NCBI GenBank assembly: GCA_021286885.1
Contig: JAJTBM010000005.1
Span: 1 to 23,662 of the forward strand
Source: Rhodocyclales bacterium
GTDB taxonomy: Bacteria; Pseudomonadota; Gammaproteobacteria; Burkholderiales; Rhodocyclaceae
Direction: 5' to 3'
Length of the DNA stretch: 23,662 nt
The notes beneath the pieces were generated by a model that worked only from the letters and a program-made list of their open reading frames with translations, made no database searches and was not told where the DNA came from. This document shows positions 1 to 8,575 of the stretch, one piece after another. The position numbers and the translations under genes were made by a program. How positions within the stretch are numbered: position 1 is the stretch's first letter; each line of letters starts with the position of its first letter.

Positions 1-129
1 CTGGTCGCGCCGCTGCTGCGCCTGACGGTGCGCAAGCTATGGCGCGCCCTCAAGCTGGGCCTGACGCCCGAGCCGGTGCGCCGTCTGCGGCGCCTGCACT
101 TTTATCGGGCCCTGTACGCCCACCACTGA
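1..129 (+). CDS. C-terminal end of an unidentified protein (5' end outside window)
   Basis: Frame 1 is open from the first base to a TGA at 127-129 and gives 42 residues. They are rich in Arg and Leu, with a segment PEPVRRLRRLHFYRALY close to the end. Codon use matches the GC-rich neighbours. The basic, amphipathic tail is not enough to name a family. The bestrophin gene starts 82 bp downstream on the same strand, so the two could share a transcript. No terminator hairpin was seen between them. Confidence 0.5.
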   Translation: MVAPLLRLTVRKLWRALKLGLTPEPVRRLRRLHFYRALYAHH

Positions 130-211
130 GCTCCAGCCCCTCCTTTTCATTTGCAGCCCGAGACGCGGCCAGCCAGCCTGGCTGCCCCTGCCCAGCGCCC
201 CTCCCCCCTTC

Positions 212-1135
212 ATGATCGTTCGCCCCCGTCCCCGTTTGTGGGAGCTTTTCTTCATCTGGAAAGGCTCCATCATCCCGCAGATTCTGCCCCAGGTTTTGTT
301 TGCCACCGCCCTGGCCACAGCCGTCACCTTAGTAGCCGAACTGGCCGGGCCAGCCTTTCCCGACTTTGCAACCGGCCCCTTCACCTTCCTGGGCCTGTCG
401 CTTTCCCTGTTTCTGGGCTTTCGCAACAACGCCTGCTACGACCGATGGTGGGAAGCCCGCAAGCTTTACGGCGGCCTGCTCATCGTGATGCGCAACCTTG
501 CCCGGGAAACCCAGATTCTGGACGGCCAAAGCCCCGGCCCCAGCCCCCGGCGCAAGCGCGTGCTGGAGCTGGCCATCGCCTTCACCCAGACCCTCACCGC
601 CAAGCTGCGGGATCGGCCCATCAACGAAGTGGCCAGCGCTTGCCTGAATGCGCCGGATCTGGCCCGGGCCTGCCAGAGCCATAACATCCCGGACGGCATC
701 CTGGGCCTGATCACCGCCGAGCTGCTCGCCGCCCGGCGGGACGGCACCCTGGATTCCGTCACCTACAGCGGCCTCGCCGCCCAGGTGAACCTGATGGCCC
801 ACGCCCAGGGCTGCTGCGAGCGCCTGCGCGCCACGCCCCTGCCCTTTGCCTATACCCTGCTGCTGCACCGGACCGCCCACCTCTTTTGCGGGCTGATCCC
901 TTTTGGCATGGTGCACGGGCTGGGCTTTGCCACGCCGCTGATGACCGCCATCGTGGCGTATACCTTCTTCGGGCTGGATGCCCTGGGGGATCAGCTGGAG
1001 GAGCCCTTCGGCCTGGAGCAGAACGATCTGCCCCTGGATGCCATGACCCGCAGCATCGAAATCGACCTGGCCGCCGCTGCGGGCCACCATCCCCTGCCCG
1101 AGCCGCTCCAGCCCCGGGACTACCTGTTGCTGTAA
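212..1135 (+). CDS. Bestrophin-family (YneE/UPF0187) membrane channel protein
   Basis: This 307-residue protein matches the bacterial bestrophin-like family in length and architecture. The N-terminus begins MIVRP and is followed by a Trp/Phe-rich segment and a first hydrophobic helix at about residues 24-43. The family signature FLGFRNNACYDRWWEARKLY lies at 67-86. A second hydrophobic cluster lies at about 215-255, with a downstream acidic stretch (DQLEEPFG) that resembles the calcium-clasp or C-terminal region of bestrophins. Family members form pentameric ion channels in the inner membrane; the ion carried here cannot be read from sequence. The ATG at 212 was chosen because it aligns with the conserved family N-terminus, although no good ribosome binding site precedes it. 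The gene converges on the VOC gene with an 18 bp gap. Confidence 0.88.
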   Translation: MIVRPRPRLWELFFIWKGSIIPQILPQVLFATALATAVTLVAELAGPAFPDFATGPFTFLGLSLSLFLGFRNNACYDRWWEARKLYGGLLIVMRNLARETQILDGQSPGPSPRRKRVLELAIAFTQTLTAKLRDRPINEVASACLNAPDLARACQSHNIPDGILGLITAELLAARRDGTLDSVTYSGLAAQVNLMAHAQGCCERLRATPLPFAYTLLLHRTAHLFCGLIPFGMVHGLGFATPLMTAIVAYTFFGLDALGDQLEEPFGLEQNDLPLDAMTRSIEIDLAAAAGHHPLPEPLQPRDYLLL

Positions 1136-1153
1136 GCGGCCCCAGCCCTGCAC

Positions 1154-1540
1154 TCAGGGGTGGGCGTGCAGGCCCACCCGGTTGCCTTCGGAATCCTTGA
1201 TCCAGGCAATCGAACCGATTTCCGGGCTGATCTGCATGCTGGGCAACAGCACCTCGGCCCCGGCAGCCTCGGCCCGGGCCAGGGTGGCGGCCAGATCCGG
1301 CCCCGCATCCAGATAGATCACGATCCCATCCAGGCCCGGCTTGAAACCAGGCCCGGCACACAGGGCGCCACCGGTTGCAGGCTGGGCGTAGGGAAACACC
1401 GCCAGCCGCGTCGCGCCCATATCCTCCAGGCGCAGGCTGCAGGCCAGGGTGGCTTCGTAGAAGCGCACGGCCCGCGCCATGTCCAGCACCGGAATCTCGA
1501 ACCAGTTGATGATCGGCTTCAGGGTTTCCATCGTTTGCAT
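1154..1540 (-). CDS. VOC (glyoxalase/bleomycin-resistance fold) family protein
   Basis: This 128-residue protein has the single beta-alpha-beta-beta-beta repeat pattern of small vicinal-oxygen-chelate proteins. It starts with INWFEIPVLDMARAVRFYEA (residues 11-30), has a central strand IVIYLDAG (73-80) and ends with IGSIAWIKDSEGNRVGLH (108-125). The final Glu/Gly-Asn/Leu-His part is the usual end of this fold. The start at 1540 is preferred over in-frame starts at 1558 and 1606 because GGAG sits 7 bases upstream and the conserved fold begins right after it. The WYL regulator gene is divergent, with 137 bp between the starts containing two palindromes, so this gene is the likely target of that regulator. 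The substrate is unknown; a metal-dependent lyase, dioxygenase or simple binding protein are all possible. Confidence 0.85.
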   Translation of the reverse strand: MQTMETLKPIINWFEIPVLDMARAVRFYEATLACSLRLEDMGATRLAVFPYAQPATGGALCAGPGFKPGLDGIVIYLDAGPDLAATLARAEAAGAEVLLPSMQISPEIGSIAWIKDSEGNRVGLHAHP

Positions 1541-1590
1541 GTTCGTGCTCCATCGCATTGGCTTGAAAGAGACGCCATCATGCCGACCCG

Positions 1591-1614
1591 CTCCTGACAG
1601 CCCCATGTCAGGAG
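1591..1614. promoter_or_regulatory. Palindrome O1, probable operator of the VOC/WYL divergon
   Basis: CTCCTGACA and TGTCAGGAG form perfect 9-base arms around a 6-base spacer GCCCCA. The site lies between the two divergent genes, 51 bp upstream of the VOC start. A closely similar palindrome follows 54 bp further on (centre to centre, about five helical turns), which suggests two dimers binding the same face of the DNA. Binding by the adjacent WYL regulator is an inference from position. Confidence 0.65.
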
Positions 1615-1645
1615 CCCTCTGGCAACAGGCCCTGATCCCCGCTTA

Positions 1646-1667
1646 TCCTGACACCCCCCTGTCAGGA
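1646..1667. promoter_or_regulatory. Palindrome O2, probable autoregulatory operator over the WYL regulator's ribosome binding site
   Basis: TCCTGACA and TGTCAGGA form perfect 8-base arms around the 6-base spacer CCCCCC. The right arm contributes to the AGGAG ribosome binding site (1664-1668) of the regulator gene that starts at 1678. The core CCTGACA-N6-TGTCAGG is identical to that of O1. A protein bound here would sit on the regulator's own translation start region, as expected for autoregulation. Confidence 0.62.
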
Positions 1668-1677
1668 GCCCCAGCCC

Positions 1678-2373
1678 ATGCGCCGTGCCGACCGTCTTTT
1701 CCAGATCATCCTGCTCCTCGACCGGGGGCGGGCCGTCACCGCCCGGGAACTGGCCGAGGCGCTCCAGGTGTCGGAGCGCACCATCTACCGGGACATGAAC
1801 GACCTTTCCGCCTCCGGCGTCCCCATCCAGGGGGAAGCCGGGGTCGGCTACCTGCTGCGCCCCGGCTACCGGCTCAGCCCCTTGATGTTCGACGAAGAAG
1901 AACTCGCCGCCCTCGCCCTGGGCAGCCGAATGGTACAAAGCTGGGCTGATCCGGGCCTGGGGCGCGCCGCCGAACGCGCCCTGCTGCGCATCGAGGCCGT
2001 GCTCCCCCAGCGCCTGAAAGGCCACCCGGCCAGCCAGACCCTGCTGGTGCCGGATTTTCACATCCCCGCCCGCATGACCGCCCCCATGGAAACCCTGCGT
2101 GCCTGCATCGCCCAGGAAACCAAGGCCCAACTCCACTACACCCGGGCCGATGGCACCTGCAGCGAACGCCTGGTCTGGCCCCTGGGGCTGGTGTTCTGGG
2201 GCGAAAGCTGGATGCTGGCGGCCTGGTGCGAACTGCGCGGCGAATTCCGCAGCTTCAGGCTGGATCGCATGGAAGCCCTGCAACCCCTGGCCGACACTTT
2301 TCAGAGCCGAGGCCTGCTCGCCCGCTACCTGGCCAGCGTCAAGGGCACTCAGACCCCCGACGCCCCAGCCTGA
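1678..2373 (+). CDS. YafY-type transcriptional regulator (HTH_11 plus WYL domain)
   Basis: The 231-residue protein begins with a DeoR/HTH_11 winged helix: MRRADRLFQIILLLDRGRAV at 1-20 and the recognition helix area VSERTIYRDMNDLSASGVPI at 31-50. The C-terminal half has the WYL-domain pattern. Residues 177-195 read SWMLAAWCELRGEFRSFRL, corresponding to the usual WYL-A-WC-LR-FR-FRLDR motif, with WML in place of WYL. Such proteins are ligand-responsive repressors or activators, often next to the enzyme gene they control. The ATG at 1678 has AGGAG 9 bases upstream. The divergent VOC gene is the likely target and the two palindromes between the genes the likely sites. The 3' end overlaps the convergent ada gene by 25 bp. 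Confidence 0.92.
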   Translation: MRRADRLFQIILLLDRGRAVTARELAEALQVSERTIYRDMNDLSASGVPIQGEAGVGYLLRPGYRLSPLMFDEEELAALALGSRMVQSWADPGLGRAAERALLRIEAVLPQRLKGHPASQTLLVPDFHIPARMTAPMETLRACIAQETKAQLHYTRADGTCSERLVWPLGLVFWGESWMLAAWCELRGEFRSFRLDRMEALQPLADTFQSRGLLARYLASVKGTQTPDAPA

Positions 2374-3476
2374 TCCTCGGGCTCCGGCGCCCGGCACGCC
2401 GCCTCCCGCGTAAGCAAAGCCTGCTTGCGCGCCACACCCCAGCGATAGCCCGACAATCCGCCATCGCTGCGCACGATCCGGTGGCAGGGAATCGCCACCG
2501 CCAAAGCATTCGCCGCGCAGGCCCCGGCCACCGCCCGCACCGCCCGGGGCGCACCGATGCGCTGGGCCAGTTCGGTGTAGCTCAGCGTTGTTCCAGCCGG
2601 AATCTCGCGCAGGGCCTGCCACACCCGCTGCTGGAAGGCCGTGCCCCGAATATCCAGGGGCAGATCCAGGCCCCGCCCGGGCTGCTCGACAAAGCCCACC
2701 ACCGTCGCCACCAGGGTTTCAAAGGCTGCATCGCCGCCCAGCAATTCGGCCCGGGGAAAGCGATCCTGCAGATCCTGCACCAGCACCTCGGGCGCGTCCC
2801 CCAACAAAATGGCACACACGCCCCGCTCGCTGGCCGCTACCAGAATCGCCCCCAAGCTGCATTGGCCCACCGCAAAGCGGATTTGCGCCCGGGCGCCCCC
2901 CGCCCGGAAAGCCCCCGGCGTCATGCCCAAGACACCCTCTGCCGCTGCGTAAAAGCGCCCGCTGGAACCATAACCCGCATCATGCAAGGCCTGCGTCACC
3001 CCCGCCCCCTGCAATAGGGCCTCCTGCACCCGTCGGGCACGCAGGGCCACGCCGTAGGCCCGGGGGCTGATGCCCATCTGGGCCTTGAACATCCGGTGCA
3101 GATGATGGGGGCTCAGCTGCACCGCCTGGGCCAGGGCCGCCAGACTTGGCAGCTGCTCGGCCTCTTCCAGCAGCCGGCACACCCGGGCCACCACCTCGGC
3201 ATGGCGTGCCGCCAGGGAGGGCTGATCCGGCTGGCAGCGCAGGCAGGGCCGAAACCCCGCCCGGCGCGCCGCATCCCCATCCGCAAAAAACACCACGTTT
3301 TCAGGGCGCGGCCTGCGGGATGGGCAGGACGGGCGGCAATACACCCCGGTGGTTTTCACCCCATATACAAACTGCCCGTCGGCGGCGGCATCCCGGGCCA
3401 GCACCCGGGCCCAGCGAGGGTCAGACAGCACCCCGGAACGCTCGGGGGATGAAACGGCAGCAGTTTTAGCAGGCAT
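2349..3476 (-). CDS. ada: Ada: bifunctional DNA-repair methyltransferase and transcriptional regulator
   Basis: The 375-residue protein has the full Ada architecture. The N-terminal zinc domain carries the four cysteines of the methyl-phosphotriester acceptor site (C47, C51, C78, C81), in [11 protein letters not shown] and [10 protein letters not shown]. An AraC-type DNA-binding domain follows at about 90-190. A C-terminal O6-alkylguanine methyltransferase domain has the active-site IPCHRIV (acceptor C331) and a preceding [20 protein letters not shown]. It removes methyl groups from phosphotriesters and O6-methylguanine, and once methylated activates its own regulon. The ATG at 3476 is preferred over a TTG at 3482 because AAAGG sits 7 bases before the ATG. 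No copy of the E. coli Ada box (AAAGCGCA) was seen upstream. The gene is divergent from mutS. Confidence 0.96.
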   Translation of the reverse strand: MPAKTAAVSSPERSGVLSDPRWARVLARDAAADGQFVYGVKTTGVYCRPSCPSRRPRPENVVFFADGDAARRAGFRPCLRCQPDQPSLAARHAEVVARVCRLLEEAEQLPSLAALAQAVQLSPHHLHRMFKAQMGISPRAYGVALRARRVQEALLQGAGVTQALHDAGYGSSGRFYAAAEGVLGMTPGAFRAGGARAQIRFAVGQCSLGAILVAASERGVCAILLGDAPEVLVQDLQDRFPRAELLGGDAAFETLVATVVGFVEQPGRGLDLPLDIRGTAFQQRVWQALREIPAGTTLSYTELAQRIGAPRAVRAVAGACAANALAVAIPCHRIVRSDGGLSGYRWGVARKQALLTREAACRAPEPEDQAGASGV

Positions 3477-3704
3477 GGGCAAGCCTTTCAGGCAGGGCGA
3501 AGCATGAGCGCGACATGGGCAAGAGAAGTCACTGTACCCAAGGCGCCGCCCGCTGGCACTCCGTATCTTGCTTTCAAATCCCTACGCACCCAGGCCACCC
3601 AAAAACCCGTGCAAGCCCGCCCCGCTTCCCGGACAATACGCGCCTTGCCGCCCGGGGCCAGGATCTGCGCCGGGTGGGCCACAGAACTCGAACACGTACG
3701 CTGC

Positions 3705-6299
3705 ATGAACAAGAAAGCCAAGACCCCGCCCGCTGCCGATCCTTCGGATGAATTCGCCCACCACACCCCCATGATGCAGCAGTACCTGCGCCTCAAGGCG
3801 GACCACCCGGACACCCTGGTGTTCTACCGGATGGGGGACTTCTACGAGCTGTTCTTTGAAGATGCGGAAAAGGCGGCCCGGCTGCTGGACATCACCCTGA
3901 CCACCCGGGGCGCCTCGGGGGGGATGCCCATCAAGATGGCCGGGGTGCCCCATCATGCGGTGGAACAATACCTGGCCCGGCTGGTGAAGCTGGGCGAATC
4001 GGTGGTGATTGCCGAGCAGGTGGGCGAGCCCGGGGCCACCAAGGGGCCCATGGAGCGCGCCGTGTCGCGCATCGTGACCCCCGGCACCCTCACCGATGCG
4101 GCCCTGCTGGATGACAAGGCGGATGCGCCCCTGCTCGCCCTCCATCTGCACCGGGGCGTGCTGGGTCTGGCCTGGCTCAACCTGGCCAACGGGGATTTCC
4201 GGGTGCTGGAGTGCGAAGCGCCCCAGCTTGCCGCCCAGTTCGAGCGCCTGCGCCCCGCCGAGGTGCTGATCCCCGACGGATTGCGCCTGCCCCTGCTGGA
4301 GCAGCTCGCCCCCAGCCTGCGCCGGCTGGCCGATTGGCAGTTTGATGCCGACACCGCCCACAAGCTGCTCACCGCCCACTTTGGCACCCGGGATCTGGCC
4401 GGCTTTGCGGTCGAGAACATGCCCGTGGCCCTGGCTGCGGCGGCGGCCCTCTACGACTACGCCAAGGCCACCCAGCGCCAGAGCCTGAGCCACATCACCC
4501 AGCTCCACGCGGAGCAGGACAGCGCCTGGCTGCGCATGGACGCGGCCACCCGGCGCAACCTCGAACTCACCGAAACCCTGCGCGGCGAACCCGCGCCCAC
4601 CCTGCTTTCGCTGCTGGACACCTGCGCCACCAGCATGGGTTCCCGCTGGCTGCGCCATGCGCTGCACCATCCGCTGCGCGACCGGAGCCTCGCCGGCGCC
4701 CGCCACGGGGCGGTGGCCGAGCTGCTGGAAGGCAGCGCCGAGCCGGTGCGCAAGGTGCTGCGCGGGGTGGCCGACATTGAACGCATCACCGCCCGAGTGG
4801 CCCTGCGCAGCGCCCGCCCCCGGGATCTTTCATCCCTGCGGGACAGCCTCGCCCGCCTGCCCGAACTGCGCGCCGCCCTGGGCAGCCCGGCGGCGCCCCT
4901 GCTCCAGCACAGCCTGGACGACCTGGCCACCCCCACCGACACCCTGGATCTGCTCACCCGGGCCATCGCCCCGGAACCCGCCAGCGTGCTGCGCGACGGG
5001 GGCGTGATCGCCGAAGGTTTTGATGCCGATCTGGACGAACTGCGTGGCATCCAGAGCAACTGCGGCGCCTTCCTGCTGGAGCTGGAAGCCCGCGAGCGGG
5101 AGCGCACCGGGATTCCCAACCTCAAGGTGGAATTCAACCGGGTGCATGGTTTCTACATCGAGATTTCTGCCGCCAACGCGGCCAAGGGCGTGCCCGACGA
5201 TTACCGCCGGCGCCAGACCCTGAAAAACGCCGAGCGCTACATCACCCCCGAGCTGAAAACCTTTGAAGACAAGGCTCTGTCGGCCCAGGAACGCGCCCTG
5301 GCCCGGGAAAAGCTGCTCTACGAAACCGTGCTGGATGGGCTGGCCGGCGCCATCCCACGCCTCCAGGCGATTGCCCGGGCCTGCGCCCAGCTGGACGCCC
5401 TGGCCGCCTTTGCCGAGGCAGCCGCCCGCTACCACTATGCGCGCCCCGAGTTTTCGGAGCAGCTCGGCATCCAGATCCAGGCCGGGCGCCATCCGGTGGT
5501 GGAGCGTCAGGTGGAGAACTTCATCTCCAACGACTGCCGGCTGGACGCCACGCGCCGCATGCTGCTCATCACCGGCCCCAACATGGGCGGTAAATCCACC
5601 ACCATGCGCCAGGTGGCGCTGATCGTGCTGCTGGCCCACGTGGGCGCCTTCGTGCCCGCCAGCGCGGCCCGCATCGGGCCGGTGGATGCGATCTTCACCC
5701 GGATTGGCGCGTCCGACGATCTGGCCTCCGGGCGCTCCACCTTCATGGTGGAAATGACCGAAGCCGCCGCCATCCTGCACGGCGCCACCGACCAGAGCCT
5801 GGTGCTGATGGATGAAATCGGGCGCGGCACCTCCACCTTCGACGGGGTGGCCCTGGCCTTCTCCATCGCCCGCCACCTGCTCGAAAAGAACCGCTGCTGG
5901 ACGCTGTTTGCGACCCACTACTTCGAGCTGACCCAACTCGCCCAGGATTACCCCATCTGCGCCAACGTGCACCTGGACGCGGTGGAGCACAACCACGGCA
6001 TCGTGTTCCTGCACGCCCTGGAAGAAGGCCCCGCCAGCCAGAGCTACGGGGTGGAAGTGGCCGCCCTGGCGGGAATTCCGGGCAGCGTGGTGCGGGATGC
6101 CAAGCGCCGCCTGCGCGCCCTCGAAAACAGCAAACTGGGCCACGGCCCCCAGGCTGATTTGTTCGCCAGCCTGCCCGCCGAGGAGCCCGCGGCCCCCTCC
6201 CATCCGGTGCTGGGCGCCCTGGAAGCCATGGACCCGGACGCCATGAGTCCCCGGGAAGCCATGGAAGCCCTCTACGAACTGAAGCGACTCACGCGCTAA
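3705..6299 (+). CDS. mutS: MutS DNA mismatch recognition ATPase
   Basis: This 864-residue protein compares well with E. coli MutS (853). The mismatch-reading Phe-X-Glu is in MGDFYELF (F46, Y47, E48). The Walker A loop is GPNMGGKS at 624-631, and the Walker B motif [12 protein letters not shown] begins at 703, followed by [11 protein letters not shown]. The clamp and lever helices fill the middle, and the last part carries a helix-turn-helix and a C-terminal [11 protein letters not shown] tail like the tetramerisation end. The reading frame stays open upstream to 3504, but the ATG at 3705 gives the normal family N-terminus. The ribosome binding site is weak at either position. MutS binds mismatches and recruits MutL to start excision repair. 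Its divergent neighbour ada removes O6-methylguanine, a lesion that also creates MutS substrates. Confidence 0.97.
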   Translation: MNKKAKTPPAADPSDEFAHHTPMMQQYLRLKADHPDTLVFYRMGDFYELFFEDAEKAARLLDITLTTRGASGGMPIKMAGVPHHAVEQYLARLVKLGESVVIAEQVGEPGATKGPMERAVSRIVTPGTLTDAALLDDKADAPLLALHLHRGVLGLAWLNLANGDFRVLECEAPQLAAQFERLRPAEVLIPDGLRLPLLEQLAPSLRRLADWQFDADTAHKLLTAHFGTRDLAGFAVENMPVALAAAAALYDYAKATQRQSLSHITQLHAEQDSAWLRMDAATRRNLELTETLRGEPAPTLLSLLDTCATSMGSRWLRHALHHPLRDRSLAGARHGAVAELLEGSAEPVRKVLRGVADIERITARVALRSARPRDLSSLRDSLARLPELRAALGSPAAPLLQHSLDDLATPTDTLDLLTRAIAPEPASVLRDGGVIAEGFDADLDELRGIQSNCGAFLLELEARERERTGIPNLKVEFNRVHGFYIEISAANAAKGVPDDYRRRQTLKNAERYITPELKTFEDKALSAQERALAREKLLYETVLDGLAGAIPRLQAIARACAQLDALAAFAEAAARYHYARPEFSEQLGIQIQAGRHPVVERQVENFISNDCRLDATRRMLLITGPNMGGKSTTMRQVALIVLLAHVGAFVPASAARIGPVDAIFTRIGASDDLASGRSTFMVEMTEAAAILHGATDQSLVLMDEIGRGTSTFDGVALAFSIARHLLEKNRCWTLFATHYFELTQLAQDYPICANVHLDAVEHNHGIVFLHALEEGPASQSYGVEVAALAGIPGSVVRDAKRRLRALENSKLGHGPQADLFASLPAEEPAAPSHPVLGALEAMDPDAMSPREAMEALYELKRLTR

Positions 6300-6330
6300 G
6301 CTGCGCCAGCCACTTTTCTGGAGCCCCGCC

Positions 6331-7296
6331 ATGTCCTCGTGCACTGCCCGTTTCTGCGCCCTACTCGCCACCGCTCTGCTCGGGCTGGCCAGCCCGGCCA
6401 GCCAGGGCGCCGACGCCCCCTATCGCTTCGGCGTGTTCGGGGATACGCCCTATAACAGCTTCGAGCGCCAGCACCTGCCCGAGCTGCTGAGCCAGATGGA
6501 CCAGCAGCCCCTGGCGGTGGTGATTCACGATGGGGACATCAAAAGCGGCGGGGAGCGCTGCGACGACCGCCTGCTGGACGAGCGTCTGGCCCTGTTCCAG
6601 ACCAGCCTGCATCCCTTTGTGCTTTCGGCGGGCGACAACGAATGGACAGACTGCCACCGGGCCAGCAACGGGGGCTATGACCCGCTGGAACGGCTGGAAG
6701 CCCTGCGCAAGCGCTTCTACCCCCAGGGCCACACCCTGGGCCAGACACGCCTGAGCGTGCGCCAGCCGGAAGGCGAGTTTGCCGCCTATCGGGAATTCAT
6801 GGCCTGGACCATGGGGCCGGTGGAATTCATCATCCTCAACCTGCCCGGCAGTGAGAACAACTTTGGCCCAGGCACCGCACCCGGCGCCGAGCATCTGGCA
6901 CGCAGCCGGGTGATCCGGCACTGGCTGGCCGAGGGCTTCGCCCGGGCCCGGGCGAGCGGGAAGCAGGGCGTGGTGGTGGTACTCCAGGCCAATCCGGAGT
7001 TCGAACAATTTGCCAAGGGCAAACAGGTGCGCGGCTATCAGGCGTTTCTGGAGCAACTGGTGGCCGAAAGCGAAAGCTTTGCCGGCGAAGTGCTGCTGGT
7101 ACACGGCGACACCCACTGGCACCGAATCGACCGCCCGCTGGTGAATCCCCAAACCGGCAAGACAGTGGCCAACCTGACCCGGCTCGAAACCTACGGCTCG
7201 CCCTTCATGGGCTGGGTGGAGGTGGAAGTGCAGCCAGACCAGAAACCCCTGTTCCGGCTCACCTCCCACCCCTTTACGCCCCCCAGCCAGCCCTGA
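6331..7296 (+). CDS. Exported metallophosphoesterase-like protein
   Basis: The 321-residue protein begins with a signal peptide: Arg at 7, hydrophobic core about 8-21, likely cleavage after SQG or QGA near residue 27. The calcineurin-like metal-site blocks are recognisable in modified form: GDTPY at 37-41, HDGDIKSG at 66-73, GDNEWTD at 101-107, QANPEFEQF at 219-227 and HGDTHWHRID at 258-267. GDNE replaces the more usual GNHE. The first block lacks the second His of the classical GDxH, so metal binding may differ from standard enzymes. It probably acts in the periplasm on a phosphoester not identifiable here. GGAG lies 9 bases before the ATG, and mutS ends 31 bp upstream, so cotranscription is possible. 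Confidence 0.8.
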   Translation: MSSCTARFCALLATALLGLASPASQGADAPYRFGVFGDTPYNSFERQHLPELLSQMDQQPLAVVIHDGDIKSGGERCDDRLLDERLALFQTSLHPFVLSAGDNEWTDCHRASNGGYDPLERLEALRKRFYPQGHTLGQTRLSVRQPEGEFAAYREFMAWTMGPVEFIILNLPGSENNFGPGTAPGAEHLARSRVIRHWLAEGFARARASGKQGVVVVLQANPEFEQFAKGKQVRGYQAFLEQLVAESESFAGEVLLVHGDTHWHRIDRPLVNPQTGKTVANLTRLETYGSPFMGWVEVEVQPDQKPLFRLTSHPFTPPSQP

Positions 7297-7305
7297 AGGG
7301 GCCGG

Positions 7306-7322
7306 CGCAGCGAAGCGCTGCG
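7306..7322. terminator. GC-rich hairpin between convergent genes, possible terminator
   Basis: CGCAGCG and CGCTGCG form a perfect 7 bp stem with an AAG loop in the 28 bp gap between two convergent genes. There is no clear T-run on either side, so it may only protect 3' ends or be chance. Confidence 0.3.
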
Positions 7323-7324
7323 GC

Positions 7325-7636
7325 TTACTGCTGGACGGGCTTGAGCCGGGCAGCCACGTTCTGAAGGGCGTTGCGCACGCTGGCTGCAGCCGCATCCACG
7401 CCGTCGGTCTGGGCCTCTTCGAGTACCACATGGAAATGGAGCACCAGCAAACCCCGCAGTTTCTCCCAGGCCAAATCGTTGGAGACGGGACACAGCTCCT
7501 GCTGGTTATGCAAAACAGCTTCAATCACCCCAGGGGCGGTCAGGTCGATGTCGCACAACTGGGCCAGGCGGGCGATTTCCAGATCAATGGCGCTCAGTTC
7601 CTGGGAGAAATTTTCAAAGGTAGTCACAGGGTCCAT
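7325..7636 (-). CDS. Small hypothetical protein, 103 aa
   Basis: I do not recognise this family. The protein starts MDPVTTFENFSQELSAIDLE, is mostly helical in appearance, acidic in the first half, and has no signal peptide or membrane segment. Evidence that it is real: the frame is open with sensible composition, it sits convergent to the phosphoesterase with a 28 bp gap, and no better ORF covers this stretch. Two cysteines (28 and 49) and a His-Phe-His (67-69) are the only possible ligand residues noted. The ATG at 7636 has GAGG directly abutting it, which is too close for a normal ribosome binding site. A TTG at 7645 would be an alternative start. It is divergent from the SpeE-like gene across 159 bp. 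Confidence 0.62.
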   Translation of the reverse strand: MDPVTTFENFSQELSAIDLEIARLAQLCDIDLTAPGVIEAVLHNQQELCPVSNDLAWEKLRGLLVLHFHVVLEEAQTDGVDAAAASVRNALQNVAARLKPVQQ

Positions 7637-7731
7637 CCTCAACAAACGGGTTGGTCGCTTGCATGGCGACAGGCAAGATACGGCTGACAGAACAACACAC
7701 AGAGCCCAGCGCTGCACGCTGGTTCCATGCA

Positions 7732-7759
7732 TTGCAACACGCAGACATGCACGGATATT
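7732..7759 (+). promoter_or_regulatory. Possible sigma-70 promoter for the SpeE-like gene
   Basis: TTGCAA (7732-7737) and GATATT (7754-7759) are separated by 16 bases and would start transcription about 30 bases before the ATG at 7796. Each hexamer matches the consensus at four of six positions, so this is weak evidence. Confidence 0.28.
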
Positions 7760-7795
7760 GCAGCGCAGCATACACCCATTCATCCCCAGATCTCC

Positions 7796-8560
7796 ATGGA
7801 AACACCCATCGACATCAGCGAAGACGCTGGCATCCGCTACCTGCACTTTGGCTCTGACTGGGTTCAGGGCGCCATGCGCATCCGCAAGCCCGACGCCCTC
7901 GTCCTCGAATACACCCGCGAACTGCTGGCCGGCCTGCTGCTGCGCCCGGCCCCCTGGCCCCGCCGCATCCTGCTGATCGGCCTGGGCGCTGGTTCCTTGA
8001 GCCGTTACATTCATCGGCACCTGCCGGAAGCACGCAGCACCGTGGTGGAAATCGCCCCCGAGGTGCACATGGTCGCCCACCAGTATTTCCGCCTGCCCAC
8101 CGAGGATGAACGCTTTGAAGTGGTGATCGCCGATGGGGCCGAGTTCATGAACCGCAGCGATCACGGCCCCTGGGATCTCATCGTGGTGGATGGTTTTGAC
8201 CGCCACGCCCGGGCCGGCGCCCTGGCCCAGCAGCCGTTTTACGCCGCCTGCCGCGCCCGCCTGAGCCCGGAAGGGCTGGTAGCCGTCAACATGTTTGGCG
8301 AACTGCGCGGCTTCAAGGCCCAGGCCAAACGCTTCACCGACGCCTTCGACGGCCAGACCCTGTTCCTGCCCCCCTGCGAAAGCGGCAACGTGGTGGCCCT
8401 GGGGCGCGGCGAAGTGCCGGTGTGCGTCCCCTTCACCGAACTCCAGGCCCGCGACAAGGCCCTCAAGGCCGCCACCGGCCTGGGCCTCGCCCCCACCCTC
8501 AAGCGCATCAAGGGCAGTCGGGGCACCAGCCTGCTCCAGGGCGACAGCCTGCGCTTTTAA
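7796..8560 (+). CDS. Spermidine synthase-like (SpeE-family) protein with SAM-methyltransferase fold
   Basis: This 254-residue protein has a Rossmann-type core. The nucleoside-binding loop LLIGLGAGSLSRY is at 59-71, the acidic strand end VVEIAPEV at 83-90, the adenine-side IADGAEF at 111-117, and IVVDGFDRHARAGALAQQPF at 129-148. The arrangement, including the late Asp and the following FYAACRARLSPEGLVAVNMF, matches polyamine aminopropyltransferases and their relatives. Many such short SpeE-like proteins have no proven activity. Here the N-terminal beta domain is short, so polyamine synthesis is uncertain. The ATG at 7796 is chosen because conserved sequence begins there; the frame stays open to 7727. 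The flavoenzyme gene follows after 15 bp, suggesting an operon. Confidence 0.8.
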   Translation: METPIDISEDAGIRYLHFGSDWVQGAMRIRKPDALVLEYTRELLAGLLLRPAPWPRRILLIGLGAGSLSRYIHRHLPEARSTVVEIAPEVHMVAHQYFRLPTEDERFEVVIADGAEFMNRSDHGPWDLIVVDGFDRHARAGALAQQPFYAACRARLSPEGLVAVNMFGELRGFKAQAKRFTDAFDGQTLFLPPCESGNVVALGRGEVPVCVPFTELQARDKALKAATGLGLAPTLKRIKGSRGTSLLQGDSLRF

Positions 8561-8575
8561 GCCCGCCCCGCCGCC

